This document shows positions 1 to 8,532 of a stretch of 62,760 nt of DNA, piece by piece (the stretch's first letter is position 1; every line of letters starts with the position of its first letter). Source of the DNA: Boseongicola sp. (lineage in GTDB: Bacteria; Pseudomonadota; Alphaproteobacteria; Rhodobacterales; Rhodobacteraceae); contig JAPPCV010000064.1 in assembly GCA_028824715.1 (NCBI GenBank), positions 1-62,760 on the forward strand, read 5' to 3'. The translations under genes and the position numbers were made by a program. The notes under the pieces were generated by a model. That model searched no databases. It was not told where the DNA came from and saw only the letters and a list, made by a program, of their open reading frames with translations.

Positions 1-56
1 TACCTGCCGACCATGAGGGCGACATACAGACGGCAGACGCCTATTGCAACAAAAGT

Positions 57-103
57 CGCGCATTCACCTGTCGCCTGAACGCGACAGTCCCCTGCGCGAG
101 TTC
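57..103 (+). repeat. REP-like palindromic repeat, copy 1
   Basis: A 47-nt segment that recurs in inverted orientation at 18018-18064 with only two mismatches. Its core is an imperfect hairpin: 7-bp arms CTGTCGC (68-74) and GCGACAG (81-87) around a 6-nt loop. It lies in the intergenic space upstream of the redoxin gene and codes for nothing recognisable. A dispersed, hairpin-forming intergenic repeat fits a REP/MITE-like element. Genome copy number cannot be judged from one window. Confidence 0.6.
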
Positions 104-319
104 TATGGCACCGGAACACCGCACCGGATTGTGCAGGGATGGCGAGTTGGCTGGTCTGCAAGGCGGACGCGCGATTTCGCTGCCTGGACGTCAGTTGTTG
201 CTGGGCGGCTGCAGGATGCATTTGGCGGCGCCGGGACGGCGTGGTTGTCGCGCGGAACGAAAACAGGCACGCTCGGCGGGCGCCCAAACGACGCCCGTGA
301 GCATTCGAAGGAGTTCAAC

Positions 320-838
320 ATGACCTCAAGCAAACCGCGCGTCGGTGCGGCCATTGGGAGACTCGACTTTCCGACCGTCGGACATGAGGGATCGATCTCG
401 GTCGGCCGGACCAAGGATCGCTGGACGATGCTGTTCGTCTATCGTGGCCGCCATTGCCCGCGGTGCAAACGCTTCCTGAACAAGCTGAACGACGCATTGC
501 CCGAGTGGGTCGCCGCTATGGATGTCGTGGTGGTCTCGGCCGACAGCCAGGAAAAGGCCTTGGCGGACAAGGAGGAGTTCGGCTGGGGCTTCGATCTCTG
601 CTACGGGTTGACGGAAGCGCAAATGCGGTCGCTCGGTCTCTATGTCTCTGAACCGCTTTCCGCAGCGGAGACCACGGACCTGTTCGCCGAACCGGGTTCC
701 TTCGCGATTCGTCCGGACGGAACGCTGATGCTTGCCGACATTTCCAACGGACCTGCTGCGCGCCCTGACCTGGAAGAGCTCTTGGATGGCATGAAATTCA
801 ACATCGAGAACGATCGTCCGGTCAGGGGAACTGCATGA
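320..838 (+). CDS. AhpC/TSA-type peroxiredoxin-like (thioredoxin-fold) protein
   Basis: A 172-residue protein with a thioredoxin-like redoxin fold. It carries a CPRC (CxxC) redox motif at residues 46-49 after a typical beta strand (MLFVY), and VVVVSADSQE further on, as in AhpC/TSA-family redoxins. It probably reduces peroxides or disulfides in the cytoplasm, since no signal peptide is visible. The start at 320 is chosen because GAAGGAG lies about 7 nt upstream; the open frame extends back to 44 but that part is composed of the intergenic repeat. It points toward the minus-strand Anbu block, so it is convergent with it. The substrate is unknown. Confidence 0.8.
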   Translation: MTSSKPRVGAAIGRLDFPTVGHEGSISVGRTKDRWTMLFVYRGRHCPRCKRFLNKLNDALPEWVAAMDVVVVSADSQEKALADKEEFGWGFDLCYGLTEAQMRSLGLYVSEPLSAAETTDLFAEPGSFAIRPDGTLMLADISNGPAARPDLEELLDGMKFNIENDRPVRGTA

Positions 839-1174
839 ACGTGGCTGCGGGGAAGCGCAATGCAGTCGCTTGCGGGCGAAGGTGCGGCTCGCCTCCCTTG
901 CCCGCCTCGCGTTCACTGACAGCCACGCAGAACTTCCTGCTGATGTCGCGCGATTCGATCACCCACCCAGATTTGCGAGCAAGGCCTTGTGCGGAAATCC
1001 TGGCCTACCGAACTGCCGGCGCACAACTCGTGAGGGGATATTGTGAAACCGTCGCTCCAGCCATGAGACAGGATGCCGAACTCGGCCGGATCCGGAAACT
1101 GGGGCCTTTGGCGGCTGCGATGCCAATTCTCGGCCGATGTCGAGCTGCGGTCACTTCGTGATCGCGGCCTGAGG
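839..1174. other. Intergenic region without a convincing gene
   Basis: This 336-bp stretch lies between the convergent redoxin and Anbu genes. A 108-codon frame overlaps the redoxin stop as ATGA, but it has no recognisable domain and its composition is arginine- and alanine-rich, like random GC-rich sequence. No strong terminator hairpin with a T-run was seen. Confidence 0.5.
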
Positions 1175-1912
1175 TCAGATGTCGCCAAACGAAAAGTCAG
1201 GGAGCGAATCAAAGGCCAATTGAATGGCCTGGCTCCATCCCTTCGAAATCGTCCTGTAATACGCGTCGCTCTCCGCAAAGCGCCGAGTCGGGCCTGGGAC
1301 AAGCGTTTCTGCCTCATAGACGCTAAGGTCGAGCGGAAGCCCGACCAACAGGTTGGACTTGATGGTTGAATCAAACGAGACAATGAGAAGCTTTATTGCA
1401 TGTTCAAAGGTCAGGTCCGGACGATAGGCCCTTGCCAGAATCGGCTTGCCGTACTTGGTCTCGCCGAGCTGGAAGTAGGGCGTGTCCGGCCCGGACTCAA
1501 TGAAGTTTCCTTCCGGATAGATCATGAACATTCTCGGAGATTCGCCCCGAATCTGGCCACCCACGACTATGCTTGCCCGAAATGCCGACGACTCTTCGCT
1601 CCCTTCAGAACCGATTTCTTGGATTGTCTCGCGCAGGATCTTTCCGATCAATCGGGCGACCCGGAACATCGAGGGCGCATTTAGAATGGATTGGCTGCCG
1701 TCACCTGACTGGGCTTGCTCCTCGACGAGGTTGATGACCGTTTGGGTGGTTGCGAGATTTCCCGCCGTCATTACCGTCACGACCCTCTCTTGGGGCACTT
1801 CCCAGCGAAAGAGCTTCTGGTTGACGGATACGTTGTCGACGCCCGCGTTGGTTCGGGTGTCAGACATGAACACCAGCCCCTGATTCAGGCGCATGCCGAC
1901 GCAATAGGTCAT
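1175..1912 (-). CDS. Anbu, ancestral beta-subunit proteasome-type peptidase
   Basis: An N-terminal-nucleophile hydrolase of 245 residues (COG3484 type). After removal of Met1 the chain begins TYCVGM, exposing a catalytic Thr1. Asp17 (in FMSD) and Lys32 sit where the proteasome triad expects them, and TRTNAGVDN is a family signature. Characterised Anbu proteins assemble into open, helical ring-like complexes. It is the last gene of a minus-strand run in which CP-ATP-grasp, alpha-E and transglutaminase-like genes precede it, the hallmark cluster for Anbu. The gap to the transglutaminase gene is 55 bp. The physiological substrate is unknown; a role in breaking down products of the neighbouring ligase is inference. 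Confidence 0.93.
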   Translation of the reverse strand: MTYCVGMRLNQGLVFMSDTRTNAGVDNVSVNQKLFRWEVPQERVVTVMTAGNLATTQTVINLVEEQAQSGDGSQSILNAPSMFRVARLIGKILRETIQEIGSEGSEESSAFRASIVVGGQIRGESPRMFMIYPEGNFIESGPDTPYFQLGETKYGKPILARAYRPDLTFEHAIKLLIVSFDSTIKSNLLVGLPLDLSVYEAETLVPGPTRRFAESDAYYRTISKGWSQAIQLAFDSLPDFSFGDI

Positions 1913-1967
1913 CGTGCGGACCCTCGCCGTCCGGGGTGAGCCTGGCCGCCCCTTTGCCCGAACATGT

Positions 1968-2789
1968 TCATTGCTGCGTCACCTGCAACGAAACGGTCAT
2001 GGATTCGGCCGCGTTCCCGAGCCGCATTCCCCGGACGGGCGCGGCATCCTGATAGTCAAGTCCTGTCGCAACCCTCACATACCGGTCGTCGGGCGAAATC
2101 CCGTTCGAGACGTCGAACCCGACCCAACCCAAATCCTTGACATGCACCTCTGTCCACGCATGTCCGGCCTGCTCGCCGCCGTTGTCGCCGGACTCGAGAT
2201 AGCCGCTTACGTAACGGGCGGGAAAACCGAGGCACCTTGATGCGGCAAGGAATACATGCGCGTGATCCTGACAGACGCCTTTGCCAGCCGCCAATGCGTC
2301 TTCGGCGCGGGTCGTCGTGTCGGTTGTGCCGGGCTGGTAGGATATCCTGGACAAGACTTGCGCCGACATCGCATGCAGAAACGTGATGTCACCGCTTTCA
2401 GGATCTCTCTCTTGCCACTCCGCGGAAAAGGCCTCGGCCAATTGGCGAATTCCGGAACCGGGCTTGGTTGTTTCCGTCTCCCGCCTATACAGCCACAACG
2501 GAACGTTCCCGCGATGGTCGCCAAAGATTCCACTGGAGTCCGTGACTTCGACCACGCCTTCGCCAGTTACGACAACCTCATTTGCGTGAGCGTGGGCGCT
2601 TACGAGATCAACCTGGTTGTCGAACTGGTCCATGAAGGTGACTTCCCTTGTTCCGCCTTCGATTCGCGCGGACCAGGATCGGACTTCTTGTCCCCGGCCA
2701 GACTTCGGATGGAGTCGAAGCTGAAAGAGCCCATGGCGAATTGGCTGGTCATATCGATAGGACGTCTGGTGGAATATCTTGAGCAACAT
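1968..2789 (-). CDS. Transglutaminase-like cysteine protease, Anbu-cluster type
   Basis: A 273-residue protein with an N-terminal bacterial transglutaminase-like domain (start MLLKIFHQTSYRYD) followed by a catalytic transglutaminase core. The triad is visible as Cys173 in GVCQDHAH, His210 in GHAWTEV and Asp226 in GFDVSN. Proteins of this type are thought to act as amidases or peptidases, or as cross-linking enzymes, in the cytoplasm; no signal peptide is seen. The gene starts 20 bp after the alpha-E gene ends, so the two are probably co-transcribed. Together with the ATP-grasp and Anbu genes it forms a conserved set presumed to make and remove a peptide modification. Confidence 0.9.
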   Translation of the reverse strand: MLLKIFHQTSYRYDQPIRHGLFQLRLHPKSGRGQEVRSWSARIEGGTREVTFMDQFDNQVDLVSAHAHANEVVVTGEGVVEVTDSSGIFGDHRGNVPLWLYRRETETTKPGSGIRQLAEAFSAEWQERDPESGDITFLHAMSAQVLSRISYQPGTTDTTTRAEDALAAGKGVCQDHAHVFLAASRCLGFPARYVSGYLESGDNGGEQAGHAWTEVHVKDLGWVGFDVSNGISPDDRYVRVATGLDYQDAAPVRGMRLGNAAESMTVSLQVTQQ

Positions 2790-2809
2790 CTAACTGGCTC
2801 CGAGCCCTT

Positions 2810-3754
2810 TCACGTGTGGAACCGGAAATCGGTTTCGATTTGGCCACCGAGCTTGCCAATCTTCGAGATGATTTCCTGAATGAAGTCGTGCAACCCCTCG
2901 TCAAGGACGTCATTGACGTTCCGGTTTCGCAGGCTGTCGGTGAGCTCTTGCGCCAGGCTCAGGCTCGGGGCAGGGTCTGGCTGGCCCGATTCAAGATAGC
3001 GGAGATTCTCGAGGATCTGGCCGCAGCAGAATGCCATCGACCGAGGCATGCGTCCGTCCAGAAGCAGGAACCTGGCAATTCCGGCCGGATTCGGGTCGCC
3101 TTCGTTAAGCCAGTCATAGGAATGCTCGGCGGAAACGGATCGAAGAATAGTCTCCCATTGCACGTTGTCGATGGGTGCGCCAACGTGGACGACTGACGGC
3201 AACAGGACATAGTATTTGACATCAAGGATTCTGGCGGTGTTGTCGGCCCGTTCAAGGAAGGTGCCTAACCTGGCGAAATTGAACATCTCGTTCCTGAGCA
3301 TCGTGCCGTGCAGGGCGCCCCGTACGTAGGCGCTTTGCTTGCGTATGAGGCTCAGGACTTCAGGCAGGCTGTGGTGCTGGACCGGTGCCTTCAAGGCACT
3401 CCGGAGCAACATCCAGGTTTCGTTCGTGGCTTCCCACACCTCGCTCGTCAGGGCAGTTCGAACGGACCTTGCATTGTTCCGGGCGGCTTCGACCAGCGAC
3501 ATGACACTTGACGGGTTACTCCTGTCGCGAAGCATGAAGTCAACGACGGCGTCGAATTCATAGCCCGGGTGGCGGGCAAGAAACGCGTCCGTCGCGCCGG
3601 CGGTGCTGATGATCGAAGACCATTCCTCTGCGCCGGACTGCGAGCGGGTTAGGGCGATCCGAAGGCCGGCCCCGACCAGCCTGGCCGTGTTTTCGCTCCG
3701 TTCGAGATAGCGAAACATCCAGAAGAGACCATCGGCGGTTCGACCCAGGACCAT
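2810..3754 (-). CDS. Alpha-E domain-containing protein
   Basis: A 314-residue, largely helical protein of the alpha-E family (COG2307), which has no known enzymatic activity and always travels with CP-ATP-grasp and transglutaminase-like genes. Family hallmarks are the N-terminal MVLGRTADGLFWMFRYLERSE-type opening and the later RLGTFLERADNTARILD repeat of the same motif. The start at 3754 is chosen because this MVLGR is the conserved beginning and it follows the CP-ATP-grasp stop by a single base, implying translational coupling. The open frame continues upstream but only through the neighbouring gene. It may be an adaptor or a partner of the ligase; that is inference. Confidence 0.88.
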   Translation of the reverse strand: MVLGRTADGLFWMFRYLERSENTARLVGAGLRIALTRSQSGAEEWSSIISTAGATDAFLARHPGYEFDAVVDFMLRDRSNPSSVMSLVEAARNNARSVRTALTSEVWEATNETWMLLRSALKAPVQHHSLPEVLSLIRKQSAYVRGALHGTMLRNEMFNFARLGTFLERADNTARILDVKYYVLLPSVVHVGAPIDNVQWETILRSVSAEHSYDWLNEGDPNPAGIARFLLLDGRMPRSMAFCCGQILENLRYLESGQPDPAPSLSLAQELTDSLRNRNVNDVLDEGLHDFIQEIISKIGKLGGQIETDFRFHT

Positions 3755-3755
3755 G

Positions 3756-5195
3756 TCAATCCTCCAGCACCCAGGTGTCCTTTGTCCCGCCGCCCTGGCT
3801 GGAATTGACGACCAGCGAGCCTTCCTTGAGCGCAACGCGTGTAAGCCCGCCTGGCGAGATGTGGATCCTGTTGGGAGAGACAAGAACGAAGGGTCGAAGA
3901 TCGACATGCCTCGGCGCAAGCCCGCTTCGGGCGAAGATCGGAACCGTCGAAAGGCACATGGTCGGCTGCGCGATGTAGTTTTCAGGCCTGGATGACAAAA
4001 GCTGCCGGAAATCCGCGAGTTCCCGCTTGCTGGCAGCAGGCCCGACGAGCATTCCATAGCCGCCCGATCCGTGAATCTCCTTCACGACCAGTTCGGGAAG
4101 ATTATCGAGCGCGTAGGCCAGATGGTCCGGTTCAGAGCATCTCCAGGTTGGCACGTTGCCAAGGAGCGGAGCTTCGCCGGTGTAAAACCGGATGATGTCC
4201 GGAATGTAGGAATAAATGGCCTTGTCGTCGGCAATCCCTGTGCCCGGGGCATTCACCAGGGTCACGCCGCCCGCGCGGTAGACGTCAAGGATTCCCGCAA
4301 CACCAAGAAGGGAATCGGGGCGGAAGTTCAATGGATCGAGAAAATCGTCGTCGACACGCCGGTACAGTACATCAACGGGCACATAGCCGCGGATCGTCCG
4401 CATGGCGATTCGCCCGTCGGCAACGCGGAGATCCTGACCTTCGAGGAGTTCCGCTCCCATCTGGTCGGCAAGAAACGCGTGTTCGAAATAGGCCGAGTTG
4501 TGAATGCCGGGCGTCAACACGCCGATGACCGGCCTGCCTTGACATTGCGCCGGCGGGCAATCGGACAGGCACCTTCGAAGGTGTCTTGGGTAGTCGCTGA
4601 CCGGTCGCACGTTCACGGCCGAAAAAAGGTCGGGAAACATCTGCAGCATCGTTTCCCGGTTTTGCAGCATGTATGAGACGCCAGAGGGCGTCCGGGCGTT
4701 GTCTTCGAGAACGAGGAATTCACTCTCGCCCGTTCGGATGATGTCAGTCCCGACGATGTGCGTATAGACGTTGCCCGGCGGTGTGACTCCGATCATTTGC
4801 GGCAAGAAGGCTGAGTTCCCGGTGACGAGATTGGCAGGAAGCGTTCCGGCCCGGATGATTTCCTGCCGGTGGTAGATGTCGTGCAGGAATGAATTGATTG
4901 CCCTGATCCGCTGTTCGATCCCGCGCGTAAGCTTCGACCATTCGGCTGCCGAAATTATTCGGGGAACGATGTCGAACGGAATCAGCCGCTCGTCGGCGTC
5001 CTTGTTGCCGTACACGTTGAAAGTGACGCCAACGCTTCGGAACAGCGCATCGGCCTCCGAGGATTTCTGCTGAAGGCGCCTGGCGTGCTGATCTTCAAGC
5101 CATTGATGATATTCGGAGTACGGCGTGCGGATCCCGCCACCGGCCAAGAACATTTCGTCGAAGGGGATGTCTTCCTTGTCCATTCTGTTCGCCAT
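3756..5195 (-). CDS. Circularly permuted ATP-grasp protein
   Basis: An about 479-residue ATP-grasp enzyme with circularly permuted motifs (COG2308), predicted to form amide bonds between a carboxylate and an amine, such as peptide tagging or non-ribosomal peptide synthesis. Recognisable blocks are FDEMF near the start, the NVYG..D..ERLIPFD segment, VLEDNARTPSGVSYM and LVNAPGTGIADDK, where nucleotide and metal ligands lie. The frame opens at 5354, but the first 53 codons match nothing in the family, so ATG 5195 (MANRMDKED) or 5183 is preferred; neither has a strong Shine-Dalgarno. It is the first of the four tightly spaced Anbu-cluster genes. Confidence 0.88.
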   Translation of the reverse strand: MANRMDKEDIPFDEMFLAGGGIRTPYSEYHQWLEDQHARRLQQKSSEADALFRSVGVTFNVYGNKDADERLIPFDIVPRIISAAEWSKLTRGIEQRIRAINSFLHDIYHRQEIIRAGTLPANLVTGNSAFLPQMIGVTPPGNVYTHIVGTDIIRTGESEFLVLEDNARTPSGVSYMLQNRETMLQMFPDLFSAVNVRPVSDYPRHLRRCLSDCPPAQCQGRPVIGVLTPGIHNSAYFEHAFLADQMGAELLEGQDLRVADGRIAMRTIRGYVPVDVLYRRVDDDFLDPLNFRPDSLLGVAGILDVYRAGGVTLVNAPGTGIADDKAIYSYIPDIIRFYTGEAPLLGNVPTWRCSEPDHLAYALDNLPELVVKEIHGSGGYGMLVGPAASKRELADFRQLLSSRPENYIAQPTMCLSTVPIFARSGLAPRHVDLRPFVLVSPNRIHISPGGLTRVALKEGSLVVNSSQGGGTKDTWVLED

Positions 5196-5414
5196 CTTTG
5201 GCGATGCAGGACGGGAATGCAATCCGCCCCGGGGACAGGCCCGACGCAGTCCCAAGCGACTTGTGCCGTTCGAAGGAAAGAGTCCGGTTCCCGACATCAC
5301 AGGCCGCGGGTTCGCCAAGATGCCGCCGCAATCCCAAGCGTCCGGGTCAGTCAAGAAGATGGCCCGTCATCTCCGCCGTGTGGAACTGGTCAGACGGCAG
5401 CATTCATTGCGCCG

Positions 5415-6248
5415 TCATCCGGGCTTCTTTCCGAGCGCTTCACCCCACGCGATCGCTGAAATTGCGGCCGGGTCAGCTTGCCATTGGTCGAGGAGGCCGC
5501 GCCAACGATCAAGATCTTCGGCGCTGGCCAGGCCAAGCTTTTTGGCAGCTGCCGCCGTTTGGTCCGAAAAGAACCATCCACTCGCGAACCCGTGGAAGAA
5601 ATCGACATCCTCTCTGGCCCCGAAACACTCGAAGGACGCGCTCGCCGAAATTTCGGAGAAACCCGCGGCATGAAGCACTCCCTTGATCTCCTTGCCCATT
5701 TCCGGATGTCCGCCGTTTGCGGAGAGGAGCTTGCCAAACACCGTCCAGGCATCGTCGAAGTCACCGTATCTCGGTTCGGTGAAGCATGAAGACAGGATCA
5801 TGTCCCGACACGATATTGTCCCGCTAGGTTTCAGGACGCGCAGCATTTCGGCCACGGCGCCGCCAGTGTCAGGCACGTGCATTATGGTCGCATGGGAGTG
5901 AACCACGTCAAAGGAATTGCTCTCGAACGGAAGATTCAGGGCGTCTGCGACCTGGAATGCCGCGTTCTTGTGGCCGCCAGCCGATGCCGCAGCCTTGGCC
6001 ATTTCGATCTGGGACTCTTCGATGTCGATGCCAATGAACTCCCCGGGGGCGACCGCGTCTGCCAGGCCCATCGAGATCGTTCCCGGGCCGCAACCTACGT
6101 CGAGGAGACGCATGCCCGAACTGAGTCTCGGCAGCAGATGAACTGCGTTGCTGGTCGCGCTCCGGCGACGCAGGAGTACCTGAAACTCCTCGTTGTAGCC
6201 CATCGTGTAGTTCTGTTCTTGCGCTTCGGGTTCTGGTTGTCCGCTCAT
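5415..6248 (-). CDS. Class I SAM-dependent methyltransferase
   Basis: A 277-residue methyltransferase with a Rossmann core. Motif I is LLDVGCGPGT at about residues 48-57, followed by an acidic motif II (IGIDIE) and the post-motif region SFDVVHSHATIMHV, as in UbiE/Methyltransf_11 proteins. The C-terminal 70 residues form the variable substrate domain. The substrate is not deducible. It lies 219 bp upstream of the CP-ATP-grasp gene on the same strand, so it could lead the Anbu cluster transcript, but methyltransferases are not a fixed member of that cluster and the gap allows a separate promoter. Confidence 0.85.
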   Translation of the reverse strand: MSGQPEPEAQEQNYTMGYNEEFQVLLRRRSATSNAVHLLPRLSSGMRLLDVGCGPGTISMGLADAVAPGEFIGIDIEESQIEMAKAAASAGGHKNAAFQVADALNLPFESNSFDVVHSHATIMHVPDTGGAVAEMLRVLKPSGTISCRDMILSSCFTEPRYGDFDDAWTVFGKLLSANGGHPEMGKEIKGVLHAAGFSEISASASFECFGAREDVDFFHGFASGWFFSDQTAAAAKKLGLASAEDLDRWRGLLDQWQADPAAISAIAWGEALGKKPG

Positions 6249-6450
6249 TTCACGTCCTCGTCAGGTTGTTGCGTCATCAGGTCGGCTCGTTCTTGATGGC
6301 AAGCATCCAGCCAGCAAGTTTCGCAATCGTGTTCTCCAATGCAGGATCGCCTGTCAAGTCAATGCGAACGGGCGGCGGGGCCGGGCTTCTCGCAAGACCC
6401 GATGGAACTTCTGGTCGGGGGTCGAGCGCCAGGACACTGCAGGTTCCGCT

Positions 6451-7194
6451 TCACTGCATGCTCTCCAGGCTTCGGCCCAACACTTCGGCAAGGGAGTCCT
6501 TCAGCCGCTCGTAGCGGGTGCTCGGGACCGGCGTAGACAGGGCAAATATGTCGCCGTTAGAGTCCTTGATCGCGAATCCGAGGGCGCAAATTCCGTCTGA
6601 ATGCTCGTTCTCGTCCTTGGCCAGTGCGCCGTTCTTGATCTGCTCGATTTCATCCAGGATCTCGCCCGGCGTCCTCAAACTCGAATCCCGCTCACCGACT
6701 TCCGCGACGATCAGCCTTTCGGCGTGTTCCCGTTGCAGGCAGGCCAGTGCCGCCTTGCCGTTTGCCGTTGTCGTCAACGGGAACGTCTCCCCGATTCTTG
6801 ATACCGCACGAAGCCGCTGGCTTCCCACGATCTGGTCGATGAAGAGCATCTTGTCGCCGTCAAGGACGGCAAGGTCGACGGTTTCGCCGGTCTCTTCCGA
6901 AATTCGCTTCATGACCGGGCGAAGCCGTTCCTTCATGTCCGACGCGGTGGCCTGGGCAAGGCTCAGGATCTCCGGACCCAGCCGGATCCCCCCGTAACCC
7001 TTTTCGGTCGAGATGAATCCCTCTACCGCGAGCGCTGCGACAACACGCTGCACCGTGGAACGGGGCAGGGCCACGCTCTTCGCGATCTGGCCCAGGCTGA
7101 GTCCGTCGGTCTCGCGGCCCAGAAGACGGAGAATGTCAGCGGCCCGGGAAATGACCTGAATGCCCTGATTCCTGTGCGATGCTTCTCCGTCCAA
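6451..7194 (-). CDS. IclR-family transcriptional regulator
   Basis: A protein of about 247 residues with an N-terminal winged helix (GIQVISRAADILRLL, then LGQIAKSVALPRSTVQRVVAAL) and a C-terminal IclR effector-binding domain (GETVDLAVLDGDKMLFIDQ; GICALGFAIKD). It is divergent from the cyclase-led catabolic operon and probably controls it in response to a pathway metabolite. The start is uncertain. A TTG at 7194 preceded by AAGGAC gives a standard-length N-terminus and leaves a 141-bp regulatory gap. In-frame ATGs at 7290 and 7299 would put the start inside the probable operator. Confidence 0.87.
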   Translation of the reverse strand: MDGEASHRNQGIQVISRAADILRLLGRETDGLSLGQIAKSVALPRSTVQRVVAALAVEGFISTEKGYGGIRLGPEILSLAQATASDMKERLRPVMKRISEETGETVDLAVLDGDKMLFIDQIVGSQRLRAVSRIGETFPLTTTANGKAALACLQREHAERLIVAEVGERDSSLRTPGEILDEIEQIKNGALAKDENEHSDGICALGFAIKDSNGDIFALSTPVPSTRYERLKDSLAEVLGRSLESMQ

Positions 7195-7270
7195 TGCCCA
7201 GCCGTCCTTGCTGCCTGTTTCTGAATCCGGTCCCAACCAGCCTATCGGTGCAGGGACGGCAAGGCAACAC

Positions 7271-7299
7271 TTGACTGCAATGCGATACATATGTACCAT
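7271..7299 (+). promoter_or_regulatory. Probable promoter with palindromic operator for the cyclase-sulfatase operon
   Basis: TTGACT (7271-7276) and TACCAT (7294-7299) are spaced by 17 nt and lie 37-65 bp before the cyclase ATG, as expected of a sigma-70 promoter with a fair -10. A perfect 10-bp palindrome TACATATGTA (7286-7295) overlaps the spacer and -10, a natural repressor site for the divergent IclR-family protein. Assignment to that regulator is inference. Confidence 0.5.
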
Positions 7300-7335
7300 A
7301 ATGCGGGAAGAAGATGTTGCTTTCGGGGAGGAACG

Positions 7336-8175
7336 ATGAGCGTCACCATTCGCGGAATTGATTTCCAGGCAAACGACGACAACGACATGGGGCTGGAGTT
7401 CGTGAACCTCAGCCATCGCTACGGCTTTCAGTGTCCGAACTGGCCGTACTTCAAGGACGTGCAGATCGATCGCCAGCATTACATGGCGAAGTCCGGCGTG
7501 CTCAGCCAGACCGTCACGACCACGATGCACGTGACGACCCATATCGACGCTCCGGCCCACGTGGTCCAGGGCACGCCGTTCATCGACGAGGTGCCGCTGC
7601 CGCATTTCTTCGGCTCCGGGCTGGTGGTGAGCCTGCCCAAGAAGATGTGGGAGTCGATCTCCGGAGACGATCTCGAGAAAGCGTGCGGACACGCAATCCG
7701 CAAGAACGACGTCCTGATCATCAACACCGGTTGGCACAAGCAGTACGAGGACGGCGACTACTTTGCATACTGTCCGGGCCTGGTGCCCTCGGCGGCTGAC
7801 TGGATGGTTGACAAGGGAATCAAGGTCGTCGGCCACGACACTCAGGCCAACGACCACCCGCTGGCCACCGCCATCGGTCCGCAACGGAACGGCCCGATCC
7901 TGCCGCACCTCGAGGCGGAATACCGCGAATGGTCCGGCGGCCGCGACTGGAGTGACGACTTTCCGGAATGGGAGCCGGTGCACAACAAGCTGTTCTCGAA
8001 CGGCATCCTAGGCATCGAGAACGTCGGCGGCGACCTTGACCGGGTGACCGGCAGGCGCTGCACGTTCGCGTTCTTTCCGTGGAACTGGGATCGCGGAGAC
8101 GGCTGCATCATTCGCCTCGTCGCGATGATGGATCCCGGACAGAACTATCGCATCGAGGCCGGGGAGGAATTCTGA
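7336..8175 (+). CDS. Cyclase-family metal-dependent hydrolase (kynurenine-formamidase-like)
   Basis: A 279-residue member of the cyclase/KynB-like superfamily (COG1878). The metal-binding signature is present as THIDAPAH (residues 68-75; His69, Asp71, His75), with a second conserved block GHDTQANDH. Relatives hydrolyse amide, lactam or cyclic bonds with a divalent metal, for example formylkynurenine or isatin. The start is fixed by GGGGAGG 6 nt upstream. It is the first gene of the IclR-adjacent operon and its stop overlaps the cupin start (TGATG). The actual substrate is unknown. Nothing else here resembles tryptophan catabolism, so kynurenine is unlikely. Confidence 0.87.
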   Translation: MSVTIRGIDFQANDDNDMGLEFVNLSHRYGFQCPNWPYFKDVQIDRQHYMAKSGVLSQTVTTTMHVTTHIDAPAHVVQGTPFIDEVPLPHFFGSGLVVSLPKKMWESISGDDLEKACGHAIRKNDVLIINTGWHKQYEDGDYFAYCPGLVPSAADWMVDKGIKVVGHDTQANDHPLATAIGPQRNGPILPHLEAEYREWSGGRDWSDDFPEWEPVHNKLFSNGILGIENVGGDLDRVTGRRCTFAFFPWNWDRGDGCIIRLVAMMDPGQNYRIEAGEEF

Positions 8176-8528
8176 TGCTCGTCAAGCGATTTGCCGATGC
8201 CGAACCCTATGATGCCCCGAACCACTGGGGCGTCACCGGGCTCAGGCTTCAGGGCTTCGAGGACGGGGGCCCTGAAAACCAGTGGGTCGGCCTGTCCCAG
8301 TTCCTGCCGGGGGGCGGAGCCGGACCGGATTCAACGCCGTTCGAGAAGGTCTACGTCGTGCTCGAAGGCGAGATGACCGTGATCGTCGACGGCGAGGAAA
8401 CGGTGTTGAAGCCCATGGACAGTTGCAGGATCGCGCCGGACGAGGTTCGCAAGATCGAGAACCGCAGCAACCATGTCTGCAAGATGATTGTCGTGATCCC
8501 GTATCCCGACGGCAAGAGGCCGGAGTAG
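8175..8528 (+). CDS. Small cupin-domain protein
   Basis: A 117-residue single-domain cupin: FEKVYVVLEGEMTVIVDGEE forms the first half of the beta barrel and the APDEVRKIENRSN segment the second. The metal-binding histidines of classical cupins are mostly replaced, so metal binding is doubtful. The start ATG overlaps the cyclase stop codon by one base, which implies coupled translation. In such operons cupins act as isomerases, as decarboxylases or as ligand-binding helpers. No specific reaction can be assigned. Confidence 0.82.
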   Translation: MLVKRFADAEPYDAPNHWGVTGLRLQGFEDGGPENQWVGLSQFLPGGGAGPDSTPFEKVYVVLEGEMTVIVDGEETVLKPMDSCRIAPDEVRKIENRSNHVCKMIVVIPYPDGKRPE

Positions 8529-8532
8529 GCCG

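Noticed and set aside
835-1161. 108-codon frame overlapping the redoxin stop as ATGA
   Set aside because: No recognisable domain, random-looking composition, and no ribosome site beyond the fortuitous overlap.
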